From contig NZ_BMVY01000005.1 in assembly GCF_014650955.1 (NCBI RefSeq), positions 1-64,000 on the forward strand: 64,000 nucleotides of DNA, given 5' to 3'. The notes under the pieces are model-generated. The model did not search any database. It was not told the origin of the DNA and saw nothing but the letters and a program-made list of their open reading frames with translations. Numbering within the stretch: position 1 is the first letter of the stretch; each line of letters starts with the position of its first letter. This document shows positions 1 to 8,486 of the stretch, piece after piece. The stretch is from Streptomyces tauricus. Its GTDB lineage: Bacteria; Actinomycetota; Actinomycetes; Streptomycetales; Streptomycetaceae. The position numbers were made by a program, and so were the translations under genes.

Positions 1-302
1 GCGACCGCCTGGTCGATCCGGGCGGTTGGGCGGACCGGGGCGAGGAGCGCCGCCGCGCGGGCAGCCGTGGCACGGAGCGCCCGGATGCGGGACGCCCAGA
101 TGCGGGGAACCCGGCTGCGGACCGCGCCCGCCGGGATCCGCCGCCCCGGCACCGCCCCGACGCGCCCCACGGGCCGTACGGCTCGTCCCGGGTGCCCGGA
201 TCATCCCGCCCGCGCGGTCCGCCCCACCGGGGCCGGCGCGCGGGCTGTCGTCGGGGCCTCCGGTGTCTGCGGCCGTCCCGCGCAGGTGAGGGGGGACCGG
301 TC
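1..302 (+). other. Left edge, probable 3' end of an upstream CIS gene
   Basis: No frame can be assigned safely. All three plus frames are open for most of the stretch and all give Arg/Pro/Gly/Ala-rich peptides. One frame ends in TGA at 304-306, overlapping the next ATG (303) as ATGA. A second ends at 287-289. The third runs straight into the next gene. Since the locus to the right is a contractile injection system, this is probably the tail of a baseplate-type gene, but that rests on context only. Confidence 0.3.
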
Positions 303-860
303 ATGAGGGGGTCCATCGACGGGCTGGGATCGTCCGCGCCCATCGGGATGACGCTGCCCGCCGTGTTCGCCGACGACGATCTGGCGCAGCGGTTCGTCGG
401 CGGGCTCGACGACGTGCTCGCGCCGATCCTGGCCGTCCTCGACAACCTGGACTCCTACTTCACGCCGTCCCTGGCACCGGTGGACTTCACGCGGTGGCTG
501 GCCGGCTGGGTCGGCGCCGAGACCGACGGCAGCGAGCCCGAGGACCGGCTGCGCGCCGCCGTCGCCGCCGCCGCGTTCCTGCACCGGGTACGGGGCACCA
601 GCCGCGGCCTGTCCGAGGCCGTGCGCCTGGTGTTCGGCGTGGCCCCGGAGATCACCGAGAGCGGCGGCGCCTCCTGGGACGCCCGGCCGCTCGGCCCGGT
701 CCCCGGCGACCCCCGCCCGCGCCTGCACGTCGCGCTACGGCTGCCCAACCCGACCCAGGCGGACGAACACCGCCTCGACAGCCTGGTGGCAGCCGCCCGT
801 CCCGCCCACATGCCCTACACGGTCCAGGTGACCGCCGCCGAAAGGACGATCGAGAGATGA
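303..860 (+). CDS. Phage tail protein I-like CIS baseplate component
   Basis: 185 aa. The protein resembles the P2 gpI/'phage tail protein' family that sits at the end of contractile injection system (CIS) baseplate operons. Visible features are an acidic N-terminal half (FADDDLAQRFVGGLDDVLAPIL), a conserved-looking FTRWLAGWVG segment near residue 60, and the helix RVRGTSRGLSEAVRLVFGV typical of the family. The start at 303 was chosen because a GA-rich Shine-Dalgarno (about 287-297) precedes it and the protein similarity begins there. The stop overlaps the next ATG by four bases (ATGA), so the two genes are co-translated. Streptomyces CIS particles are cytoplasmic and are linked to developmental cell death. 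The assignment of family is firm; the exact baseplate position is inferred. Confidence 0.75.
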   Translation: MRGSIDGLGSSAPIGMTLPAVFADDDLAQRFVGGLDDVLAPILAVLDNLDSYFTPSLAPVDFTRWLAGWVGAETDGSEPEDRLRAAVAAAAFLHRVRGTSRGLSEAVRLVFGVAPEITESGGASWDARPLGPVPGDPRPRLHVALRLPNPTQADEHRLDSLVAAARPAHMPYTVQVTAAERTIER

Positions 861-2482
861 CCAGCCAGAACTCCGGCACGGGACAGGAGCCGGCGCGCAG
901 CTGTGCCGAGTGCGGCACCCGCGCGGAGCCCGGCCAGTCCTTCTGCGATGCCTGCGGTGCGGTACTCGGCTGGGGGACCGGCCGCAACGCCGCGGCCCCG
1001 GTGGCCGCGGGAGCCGCCACCCCCGCGCGGGACTCCGCGACCGGCCGCGGGTCCGACAACGACCCGGGCGGCGCATCGGGCAGCACGCCGGGCAGCGGCA
1101 CGGCCAACGGTCAGGGCGGCACCGCGGGCAGCGACCCGCGCAACGCCCCCGGGCGGGACGCGTTCGCCGTGTCCGGTGCGGGTGCGGGTGCGGGTGCCGG
1201 TACGGGTACGGGTACGGCCCGAGCCGCCCATGACACCCCGGCCACGGCTGCCGGTTCGGCCTCGGGCCGGATCCCGGGTCACCCCGCCGGCGACGAGACC
1301 CACCGACGCGACGGCGGCGGGCACGCCTCCGGCGCCGGGTCCACCCCGGCCGCGGCCACCCCGCCGAACGCCTCCGCCTCCGCCGCCCCCCGCCCCGGCG
1401 CGGGCACCTCCATCCCCGAGCAGCGGAACGCCGCCCCGGCCCCCGCGGCCGCCGACCCGGCCGCCCCCGACGTCTTCTCCGCCCTCGCCCCCCGGACGGC
1501 CAACGGCGGCCACGCGGACGACACCGACACCGAGCCGAGGGTGGCCCTCGGCCACGGCGCCCCGCCCCCGGCCACCACCGACACCGCGGGCGAGCGGGCC
1601 AGGTCCCTCCTCATCCCCGTGAACGACCCCGAACCGCGGGCTCCCGTCACCCCCGCCGTCGCCCCCGTGCTGCCGGGCGTCCCGATGGCGGACCGCCCCC
1701 AGGTCCGCGCCCCGGGCCCCGAGTCCGGCCCGATGGACGGCCCGCCGTGCCCGTGGTGCTCCACCCCGAACCGGCCCGACCGGCACTTCTGCGCCCGCTG
1801 CGCCATGCCCATGGAAGGCGGCCCGCGTCCGCCGGAGCGGCAGACCTGGTGGCGCCGGCTGCTGAGCTTCGGCAACGGGCAGACCCCGTGGGCGGGCGAA
1901 CGCCCCCGGCTGCGCCGCGGCTTCGGACGCATCATGAACTGGGTCGTCGGCGCCGCCGTACTGGGCCTGATCATCGCCCTCATCGTCAACATCGGCGACG
2001 GCGTCGACGCGACCCGCGACCACTTCGCCAAGCGCGCCCCGGTCGGCCCGGACAGCGTCAGGGCGTCCCGCTCGTACCCCGGGCACAGCGCGCAGCTCGC
2101 CTTCGACGGCCTCAGCAACACCTGGTGGGGTCCGGGGGTCTCGCAGTCCGGTGAGGGCGAGTGGGTGGAGGCCCGTTTCGACACGCCGACCCGGCTGCTG
2201 GACGTGGTGTTCACCTCCGGCGTCTCGGCCAAGCAGGAACACCTCCAGGAGTCGGCCCTCCCGAAGCGCATCGAGGCGCAGATCACCACCGCCGACGGAA
2301 AGAAGAGCACCCGGTTCATCACCCTGGACCGGAGCGCGGGCGGCCAGGCCCGCAAGTTCCGGGTGGGCGAGGTCGTCGCGGTGCGGTTCACCCTGCGTTC
2401 GGCCTACGCGGCCGACGCCAAGAAGCAGGTGTCGATCGCGGAGATCGAGTTCTTCGGCCGCTCGAACAGCAGCAGGTCATGA
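857..2482 (+). CDS. CisA-like zinc-ribbon membrane protein of the CIS locus
   Basis: 541 aa. An N-terminal CxxC...CxxC zinc ribbon (CAECG...CDACG, residues about 16-35) is followed by some 250 residues of disordered Gly/Ala/Thr/Pro sequence. A second zinc ribbon (CPWC...CARC) begins at residue 298. One transmembrane helix spans about residues 361-380 (WVVGAAVLGLIIALIV). The C-terminal 140 residues form a beta-sandwich of the discoidin/NADase-type glycan-binding kind (YPGHSAQLAFDGLSNTWWG...). Cytoplasmic disordered part, one helix and extracytoplasmic glycan-binding-like domain match CisA, the conserved membrane protein reported to dock Streptomyces CIS particles at the membrane. The ATGA overlap with the tail gene supports this. 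The name CisA rests on architecture and context. Confidence 0.72.
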   Translation: MTSQNSGTGQEPARSCAECGTRAEPGQSFCDACGAVLGWGTGRNAAAPVAAGAATPARDSATGRGSDNDPGGASGSTPGSGTANGQGGTAGSDPRNAPGRDAFAVSGAGAGAGAGTGTGTARAAHDTPATAAGSASGRIPGHPAGDETHRRDGGGHASGAGSTPAAATPPNASASAAPRPGAGTSIPEQRNAAPAPAAADPAAPDVFSALAPRTANGGHADDTDTEPRVALGHGAPPPATTDTAGERARSLLIPVNDPEPRAPVTPAVAPVLPGVPMADRPQVRAPGPESGPMDGPPCPWCSTPNRPDRHFCARCAMPMEGGPRPPERQTWWRRLLSFGNGQTPWAGERPRLRRGFGRIMNWVVGAAVLGLIIALIVNIGDGVDATRDHFAKRAPVGPDSVRASRSYPGHSAQLAFDGLSNTWWGPGVSQSGEGEWVEARFDTPTRLLDVVFTSGVSAKQEHLQESALPKRIEAQITTADGKKSTRFITLDRSAGGQARKFRVGEVVAVRFTLRSAYAADAKKQVSIAEIEFFGRSNSSRS

Positions 2483-2542
2483 CGAGCGACAAACGACACG
2501 ATGCCGACCCGGGCGCTTCGTACCGTTGCGCCCGGATCACCC

Positions 2543-2619
2543 ACGTACTGACCGCGTACTGATCGCATACTGACCGCGCACTGACCACGTACTGATCGCC
2601 CACTGACCGCGTACTCACA
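2543..2619. repeat. Seven-copy 11-bp tandem repeat array
   Basis: Seven consecutive units at exact 11-bp spacing fit the consensus RCGYACTGAYC, for example ACGTACTGACC, GCGTACTGATC and GCGCACTGACC. The array lies between the CisA-like gene and the first FG-GAP lipoprotein gene. Eleven base pairs is close to one helical turn, so all units would face the same side of the DNA. It could be a binding array or replication-slippage DNA. Confidence 0.85.
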
Positions 2620-2724
2620 GCGTGATGAAGTCCCGAAGGCGACCATCCCTGATGACTTATGACCACTCCCCACCGCATCATGTGCAGGTTGTTGTCTCGC
2701 GATGCGGTCGGGGTTGACGTGGCC

Positions 2725-4032
2725 ATGGGGAAGAACGGAATACGTGCGGCAAGTGCTGTGGCGGGGTGCGCCCTGCTGCTCACCGGCTGCGGCGGGTCGG
2801 ACGGCGGGAACGGGGCGGACGCCGCCGGCCGCGAGCCCGTCACGGTCGCCAAGGCCCCCGCCCGGCTCCCCGTACCGCTGGGCAAGGGCAGCGAGGTCGA
2901 CAGCGACTTCAACGGCGACGGGCACCGCGACCTCGTACTGAACGACCTCGTGAAGCGTGACACGCACGGGGACGACGCCGGTATCGGGATCGTGTACGGC
3001 TCGGCCCGCGGACTCGTCCCCGGCGCACGGCAGTTGCTGAGCCCGGCGCAGCACGCGGCCACCACCAAGGGCCAGTCGCCCGCCGTCTTCGACGCCGAGG
3101 CGAGCTGCGACCTCGACGGGGACGGCTTCACCGACCTCGTCGTGTCGACCGATCCGCCGTACGACGGACAGGGGCAGCCGCCGGTGCCGCTGCAGATCCT
3201 CTTCGGTTCGGCCCGGGGCCTGTCCGGCAAGGCGGTGAAGCTGGCAATCCCCGCGCAGGCACGTTTCGGCAACGACTGGCCGGACCAGCCGGTGTGCGGC
3301 GACTTCAACGGCGACGAGGCGGCCGACCTCGTCGTGCACGCCTCCGACGGCCGCCTCAGCTATCTGCGCGGCCCCTTCACCCACAAGGGCGCCCCGAAGG
3401 CGGCCGGCGCGCCGCTCGCCTCGCCCGGCAACGCCCCGGCGTCCCCCGCCGTGGACGTCGACGGCGACGGCTACGACGACCTGCTGGTGCGTACGGCCGA
3501 GGGGTCGGGCGCCTCCGACTCCGCCCTCCTCCTGGGCGGACCGACGGGCCCCGCCGGTACCGCGGTCGCCCTCCCGAAGGGCGTCGACGTCGCCTTCGGC
3601 CAGTTCGGCAAGGGCAAGGGGCTCGACGCGGCGATCGGCACGATGCGCGCCACGGCCCTGCGGTACGAGGTCCCGGGCACCCTGCGCGGTGAACTCGGCG
3701 TCGCCGGTACGGTCCTGGACGCCGGGGACTTCGACGGCGACGGGGTGAGCGAACTGGTCTCCAGCGGTTCGCAGTTGAGGATTCTCAGGAGCCGCGCGGG
3801 CGGGCTGTCCACGTCCGGCATGGTGACCGTGCAGCCGCCCGCCGGAGGAACCACCCGGGTCCTGACGGTGGCCGACTTCGACGGCGACAAGCGGGCGGAC
3901 CTGGTGGTGCGCGCCTACCGCGGGGACACCGAGGACACGATCGCCGTGTATCCGGGAGCCAAGAAGGACCTGCTCGCACGCAAGCCCGGACTCACCTTCT
4001 CCACCTCGGAGTTCCTCGGCGCGGAAAGCTGA
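2725..4032 (+). CDS. FG-GAP/VCBS-repeat lipoprotein
   Basis: 435 aa from ATG 2725; in-frame GTG 2719 and ATG 2659 are alternatives, and no start has a strong Shine-Dalgarno. 2725 gives a compact lipoprotein signal (MGKNGIRAASAVAGCALLLTGC) with lipobox LTGC. The mature protein carries at least six FG-GAP-like calcium-loop motifs, such as DSDFNGDGHRDLVLND, CDLDGDGFTDLVVS, VDVDGDGYDDLLVR and ADFDGDKRADLVVR, so it should fold as an integrin-alpha-like beta-propeller on the outer face of the membrane. The stop overlaps the next start by one base (TGATG), indicating translational coupling with a paralogous lipoprotein. Ligand unknown. Confidence 0.82.
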   Translation: MGKNGIRAASAVAGCALLLTGCGGSDGGNGADAAGREPVTVAKAPARLPVPLGKGSEVDSDFNGDGHRDLVLNDLVKRDTHGDDAGIGIVYGSARGLVPGARQLLSPAQHAATTKGQSPAVFDAEASCDLDGDGFTDLVVSTDPPYDGQGQPPVPLQILFGSARGLSGKAVKLAIPAQARFGNDWPDQPVCGDFNGDEAADLVVHASDGRLSYLRGPFTHKGAPKAAGAPLASPGNAPASPAVDVDGDGYDDLLVRTAEGSGASDSALLLGGPTGPAGTAVALPKGVDVAFGQFGKGKGLDAAIGTMRATALRYEVPGTLRGELGVAGTVLDAGDFDGDGVSELVSSGSQLRILRSRAGGLSTSGMVTVQPPAGGTTRVLTVADFDGDKRADLVVRAYRGDTEDTIAVYPGAKKDLLARKPGLTFSTSEFLGAES

Positions 4033-5510
4033 TGCGCCGCCCGGACCCCCGGTCGGCCGCCGTCGCGCTGCTCGTCGCCGGCTGCTGCCTGTCCGCGGGA
4101 TACGGGGTCACGGGATGCGGGACCGCTTCCCCCGACCGACCCGCCACCGCCCCCACGAAACCCAGTGCCGGAAAGCCCGCCGAGAACCCCCGCCCCGGCG
4201 ACTTCAACGGCGACGGCTACGACGACTTCACCACCGTCCTCACCTCGCAGTCGAAGGACAGGTCCCGGTCCGAGGAGAACCTGGTCGTGGTCTACGGCTC
4301 CCGCGACGGCCTCGCCCCGGCCACCGCGCAGCGGACGTCACCCGGCAAGAAGTACGCGTACTTCACCTCCCCCCTGCGCACCGACCTCGACGGCGACGGC
4401 TACACCGACCTGGTCGTCGGCCGCGGCAGGGGCGACTCCCGTCTGACGACCCTCGCCTTCTTCGGCGGCGCCCGCGGCCTGGGCCCCGCCACCGAACTCA
4501 CCGCCCTGCCCGAAGGGTTCCGGCCGCTCGCCGCGGCCGACTTCGACGGCGACGGCTCGACCGACCTGCTCGACGGCGGCCACGGCGGCAAGGGGTACGC
4601 CTTCGAGGCGGGGGCCGCCCCCGACGGGCTGCTCCTGCACGGCCCCTTCGACCGCGAGGGCACCCCGAAGCGCCGAGCCCCGCTGGACCTGGACCAGCAG
4701 GGGTACGCGGCCCCCTCCTCGGCCACCACCGGCGACTTCGACGCCGACGGGAAGGCGGAGGTCGTGTTCACGTACGACTTCGACACGGAGGAGGACGAGA
4801 GCGCGCCCGAAGGTCTGCACATGGTCGGCTACTACGAGGGCGGCCGGGACGGACTGGTCCGGGACACCGCCCGCGAGCCGGCCATCGGCGAGGCCGTGAG
4901 CACCTTCGACGGGCCCCGCACCCCGGCCGCCGGCGACGCGGACGGCGACGGCGTCGACGACCTGCTCCTGCCCACGCAGCTGAAGGTGGCCCCGGCCGAC
5001 ATGCCGGCGGAGGGCGGCGCGCTCACCATCCTGTACGGCGACAGGTCGGGCCTGGGCAACGGCCGTGCGAAGTCCGTGATCGAGGGCGAGGGCGGCGCGA
5101 AACGGCGTATCGACTACGGGAGTTCACCGGCCGTCGGCGACGTCGACGGTGACGGCAGACCGGACATCGTCGTCAACACCCCGGACTTCCGGCGCCACGA
5201 CGGCAAGGTCACGCTGCTGCCCGGCGGACCCGGGGGCGTACCGTCGGCGGCCGGCGAGCAGACCGTCGACGCCGAGACCGACGGCCTGCCCGGCACCCCG
5301 AACCCGCACTACTGGAACGCCTTCGGCCACCAGCCGCCACTGCTGGACGTGAACGGCGACGACCACGCCGACGCCGTCGTCTTCGCCCCGCTCTACGAGA
5401 AACGCAAGGGCGCGTTCCTGGTACTACCGGGCACGGACAACGGCTTCGCCCCGAAGAGAACCCAACTCCTCACACCGAACGACCTGGGCGTGCCCTTGCG
5501 TCTCAAGTGA
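4032..5510 (+). CDS. FG-GAP/VCBS-repeat lipoprotein, paralogue of the preceding gene
   Basis: 492 aa. The signal peptide ends in lipobox VTGC (residues about 27-30). FG-GAP motifs recur about every 60 residues: GDFNGDGYDDFTTV, TDLDGDGYTDLVVG, ADFDGDGSTDLLDG, GDFDADGKAEVVFT, GDADGDGVDDLLLP, GDVDGDGRPDIVVN and DVNGDDHADAVVF. These give a calcium-stabilised seven-bladed propeller of integrin-alpha type. The start shares one base with the previous stop, so both lipoproteins are probably made in a fixed ratio. The function is unknown; adhesion or cell-surface protein binding is the usual inference for the fold. Confidence 0.82.
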   Translation: MRRPDPRSAAVALLVAGCCLSAGYGVTGCGTASPDRPATAPTKPSAGKPAENPRPGDFNGDGYDDFTTVLTSQSKDRSRSEENLVVVYGSRDGLAPATAQRTSPGKKYAYFTSPLRTDLDGDGYTDLVVGRGRGDSRLTTLAFFGGARGLGPATELTALPEGFRPLAAADFDGDGSTDLLDGGHGGKGYAFEAGAAPDGLLLHGPFDREGTPKRRAPLDLDQQGYAAPSSATTGDFDADGKAEVVFTYDFDTEEDESAPEGLHMVGYYEGGRDGLVRDTAREPAIGEAVSTFDGPRTPAAGDADGDGVDDLLLPTQLKVAPADMPAEGGALTILYGDRSGLGNGRAKSVIEGEGGAKRRIDYGSSPAVGDVDGDGRPDIVVNTPDFRRHDGKVTLLPGGPGGVPSAAGEQTVDAETDGLPGTPNPHYWNAFGHQPPLLDVNGDDHADAVVFAPLYEKRKGAFLVLPGTDNGFAPKRTQLLTPNDLGVPLRLK

Positions 5511-5789
5511 CGGCGGTGGGGTGGGTGAGTCCAGGTACACCGTGACCGGCCACGCCCACGCATCACCTGATACGTGCCCGGTCGCGCCCATGGATCAGGG
5601 GCGCACCGGGAAGCGATGGGCCGGGCGCGAACCGTCGGCGGGCACGGCCCCGCTGCCCCGCAGCTCACCACCGCCCCGCACAACCCCACCCCTACTCCAG
5701 ATGTCACACAGGTGAACCGAACCGAACCACCCGGTCTCGGCCACCCGGCCGTCCCTTTAAGGCCGGCCACCCCACCACCTGGAGCCCCC

Positions 5790-7253
5790 GTGCGCATACG
5801 GACGTACGCCGCCGCAGCCGCCACCGTCGCCGCAGCGGCCACCTCGGCCCTGACCCTCGCCCCCGCCGCGGCCGCGGCACCCGCGCCCCAACCCTCCCCC
5901 TCCACCAGCGACTTCAACGGCGACGGCTACCCGGACCTCGCCGTGGGCGTGCCGGACGGCGCCGTCAGCGGCAAGGCGAGAGCCGGGTACGTCAACGTCC
6001 TCTGGGGCGGCAAGAAGGGCATCGGCGCCCACGGCGGCATCCGCGTCACCCAGGCCACCACCGAAGTACCCGGCACCCCGGAGGCGGGCGACCGCTTCGG
6101 CGCCTCCGTGGCCCTGGAGGACCTCAACGGCGACGGCATCGCGGAACTGCTCGCCGGCGCCCCCGGCGAGGACATCACCGGGCGCGGCACGGACGCCGGC
6201 GTGGTCGTCGTCGTGGGCGGCGCGAAGGGCGGCCCGAGCCACGGCTCCAACGTCACCACCGGCCCCGCCGCCTCCGCCGCGTACGGCCTGTCGGTCGCCG
6301 CGGCCGACCTGACCGGCGACGGCAGCAGGGACATCGTGGTCGGCGGCAAGGACAAGGTGGTCCTGCGCACCGCCGACGGCCTCGCCGCCACCGTCGTCGG
6401 CGCCCCCATGGGCGGCCGGGCCCCGATCCTGACCACCGGCGACTTCACCGGCGACGGCGCGGCGGACCTTGCGGTGGGGTACTGGACGAACGACCCGTTC
6501 ACCCAGTCCCACGTACGGATCTGGGCGTGGGAGAAGGCCGGGCAGTCCCTGGCCAACGTGTGGAACACGGACAACGCCGGTGTCTCCGCCCTCGCCTCCG
6601 GCGACTTCGACGGCGACGGCCACGAGGACCTGGCCCTCGGCGAGTGCCGCGAGATCGCCGACGAGAACATCGACGACCCGTGCGGCCCCGAGGAGTACGC
6701 GCAGGGCGGCGGTGTCCACATCCACTACGGCGCCGCCTCCGACGGCTCCTTCGGCTTCCGCAAGCAGACCCTGAACCAGGACACGGTCGGCGTACCGGGC
6801 CGCGCGGAGTCCGGGGACCGCTTCGGCGCGGCCCTCGCCGCCGCCGACCTGAACGGCGACGGCCGCGACGACCTGGTCGCGGGCGCCCCCGGCGAGGCGA
6901 TCGGCACCCGGGCGGGCGCGGGCGCGGCCACCGTGCTGTTCGGCATGAAGAACGGCCTGGTCGACGAGTTCGGCGAGAGCAACGCGGTCGCGTACAACCA
7001 GGGCACCCCGCGCGTACCGGGCGCCGCGGAGGCGGGGGACGCCTTCGGCGCGGCCGTCGCGAGCGGCGACTACGATCACGACGGCAGGCCGGACCTGACC
7101 GTCGGCTCCCCCGGCGAGAACGTCAACTCCGGTGGCCTGTGGGTGTTCCCGCACACGAGCCCCGACGGCTCCTACGCCCTCACCCCCGCCCGGCTGGGCC
7201 TGCCCGCCCCGACGAGCGCGCTCACCTACGGCAAAACCCTGAGCAGCCTCTGA
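5790..7253 (+). CDS. Secreted FG-GAP (integrin alpha-like) repeat protein
   Basis: 487 aa from GTG 5790, which follows a CTGGAG ribosome site and opens a signal peptide (VRIRTYAAAAATVAAAATS... cleaved after an Ala run). An upstream in-frame ATG at 5574 would add a non-conserved Pro-rich tail. The mature protein has integrin-type FG-GAP units with the extended form TPEAGDRFGASVALEDLNGDG...LLAGAPGED, repeated near residues 95, 345 and 415, interspersed with shorter calcium loops. There is no lipobox, so it should be released or wall-held, unlike the two lipoproteins upstream. The 280-bp gap before it suggests its own promoter. Confidence 0.82.
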   Translation: MRIRTYAAAAATVAAAATSALTLAPAAAAAPAPQPSPSTSDFNGDGYPDLAVGVPDGAVSGKARAGYVNVLWGGKKGIGAHGGIRVTQATTEVPGTPEAGDRFGASVALEDLNGDGIAELLAGAPGEDITGRGTDAGVVVVVGGAKGGPSHGSNVTTGPAASAAYGLSVAAADLTGDGSRDIVVGGKDKVVLRTADGLAATVVGAPMGGRAPILTTGDFTGDGAADLAVGYWTNDPFTQSHVRIWAWEKAGQSLANVWNTDNAGVSALASGDFDGDGHEDLALGECREIADENIDDPCGPEEYAQGGGVHIHYGAASDGSFGFRKQTLNQDTVGVPGRAESGDRFGAALAAADLNGDGRDDLVAGAPGEAIGTRAGAGAATVLFGMKNGLVDEFGESNAVAYNQGTPRVPGAAEAGDAFGAAVASGDYDHDGRPDLTVGSPGENVNSGGLWVFPHTSPDGSYALTPARLGLPAPTSALTYGKTLSSL

Positions 7254-7361
7254 CGAAACCTCTGACGGACCCCCTAGGGGATGTCACAGGTCGGCCGCAA
7301 AGCCGGGTCCGATGCCCCGGGCCCGGCACGTGACTCTGTGGGACCAGGTACGTTCGATTAC

Positions 7362-8303
7362 GTGGCTGGATTCAGGATCGGACGCGGCCGGGACAACCGC
7401 ACGCAGCAGGCGCCTCCGCAACAACAGCGGCAGCAGCCGTACGGACAGCAGGCCCCCCAGGGCGGCCCGTCGTACGGCTATCCCCCCGCGCCCGGGGCCC
7501 ACCCTCAGCAGCCCCAGTACGGCGGGGGCGGCGGCAACGGCCCGCAGCAGTGGCCGCAGGGGAACGGACACGGTGAGCCGGAGTACTTCGGCGACCCGGG
7601 CCATCCCCCGCAGGGCCACCACCCGCAGGGCCGGCAACCGCAGGGTCATGACCCGTACGCGGCCAACCAGCCGGGCCACACGACGGCGTTCTCCGTCGGC
7701 GAGGACCCGTACAGCCAGGGCGACACCTACCGTGCGGGCAGCACGCCCGCACCGCCCGTCGGCCCGCCCCTGCACTGGAAGCAGCTGCTGAGCGGCGTCG
7801 TCATGCGCCCGAACCAGACCTTCCTGCACATGCGGGACTACACGATGTGGGGCCCCGCCCTCATCGTGACGTTCCTCTACGGTCTGCTGGCCGTCTTCGG
7901 CTTCGACGGCGCCCGCGCGGACGCCATAAACGCCACCCTGTCGAACGCGGTCCCCATCGTCCTGGTGACGGCGGTCGCGATCGTGCTCAGCGCGTTCATC
8001 CTGGGCGTGGTCACGCACACCCTGGCCCGCCAGCTCGGCGGTGACGGCGCCTGGCAGCCCACGGTCGGCCTCTCCATGCTGATCATGTCGCTCACGGACG
8101 CGCCGCGCCTGGTCGTCGCGATGTTCGCGAGCGGCGACGCGCCGTTCGTACGGATCCTCGGCTGGGCGACCTGGGTGGCGGCCGGCGCGCTGTTCACGCT
8201 GATGGTCGGCAAGTCGCACGACCTGCCGTGGCCCAAGGCCCTGGGAGCGTCGGCGATCCAGCTGATCGCCCTGCTGTCGATCATCAAGCTGGGCACGTTC
8301 TAG
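7362..8303 (+). CDS. Yip1-domain membrane protein with Gln/Pro-rich N-terminus
   Basis: 313 aa from GTG 7362 (VAGFRIGRGRDNRTQQ); an ATG at 7281 would extend it by 27 residues. The first 145 residues are low-complexity Gln/Gly/Pro/His (QQAPPQQQRQQPYGQQ, then GHHPQGRQPQGHDPY). The remaining part has about five membrane helices (ALIVTFLYGLLAVFGF, AVPIVLVTAVAIVLSAFILGVV, ATWVAAGALFTLMVG, SAIQLIALLSIIKLG) typical of the Yip1 family. A hairpin terminator follows. Role unknown. The disordered cytoplasmic tail is common in streptomycete members. Confidence 0.75.
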   Translation: MAGFRIGRGRDNRTQQAPPQQQRQQPYGQQAPQGGPSYGYPPAPGAHPQQPQYGGGGGNGPQQWPQGNGHGEPEYFGDPGHPPQGHHPQGRQPQGHDPYAANQPGHTTAFSVGEDPYSQGDTYRAGSTPAPPVGPPLHWKQLLSGVVMRPNQTFLHMRDYTMWGPALIVTFLYGLLAVFGFDGARADAINATLSNAVPIVLVTAVAIVLSAFILGVVTHTLARQLGGDGAWQPTVGLSMLIMSLTDAPRLVVAMFASGDAPFVRILGWATWVAAGALFTLMVGKSHDLPWPKALGASAIQLIALLSIIKLGTF

Positions 8304-8349
8304 CAGCCCCCGCGCGCATCCCGCGTACTGCCCGCGCACATCCCGCGTA

Positions 8350-8382
8350 CTGGAGGCCGGCCGCTCGCGGTCCGGCCTCCAG
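8350..8382 (+). terminator. Intrinsic hairpin after the Yip1 gene
   Basis: CTGGAGGCCGG (8350-8360) pairs perfectly with CCGGCCTCCAG (8372-8382) across an 11-base loop. No U-tract follows, as is usual in Streptomyces. Confidence 0.6.
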
Positions 8383-8486
8383 GCCGTTCGGGGTCGAAGG
8401 CCGTTCAGGGCTCCGCCTCCGGCTCCGAGTGCGGCTCCGGCCCCGCTGAGACGGACAGGTGCCAGGACCGGCCGCCGGGGAGCACC

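Noticed and set aside
5574..5789. N-terminal extension of the secreted FG-GAP protein
   Set aside because: It would place the signal peptide internally; GTG 5790 has a ribosome site.
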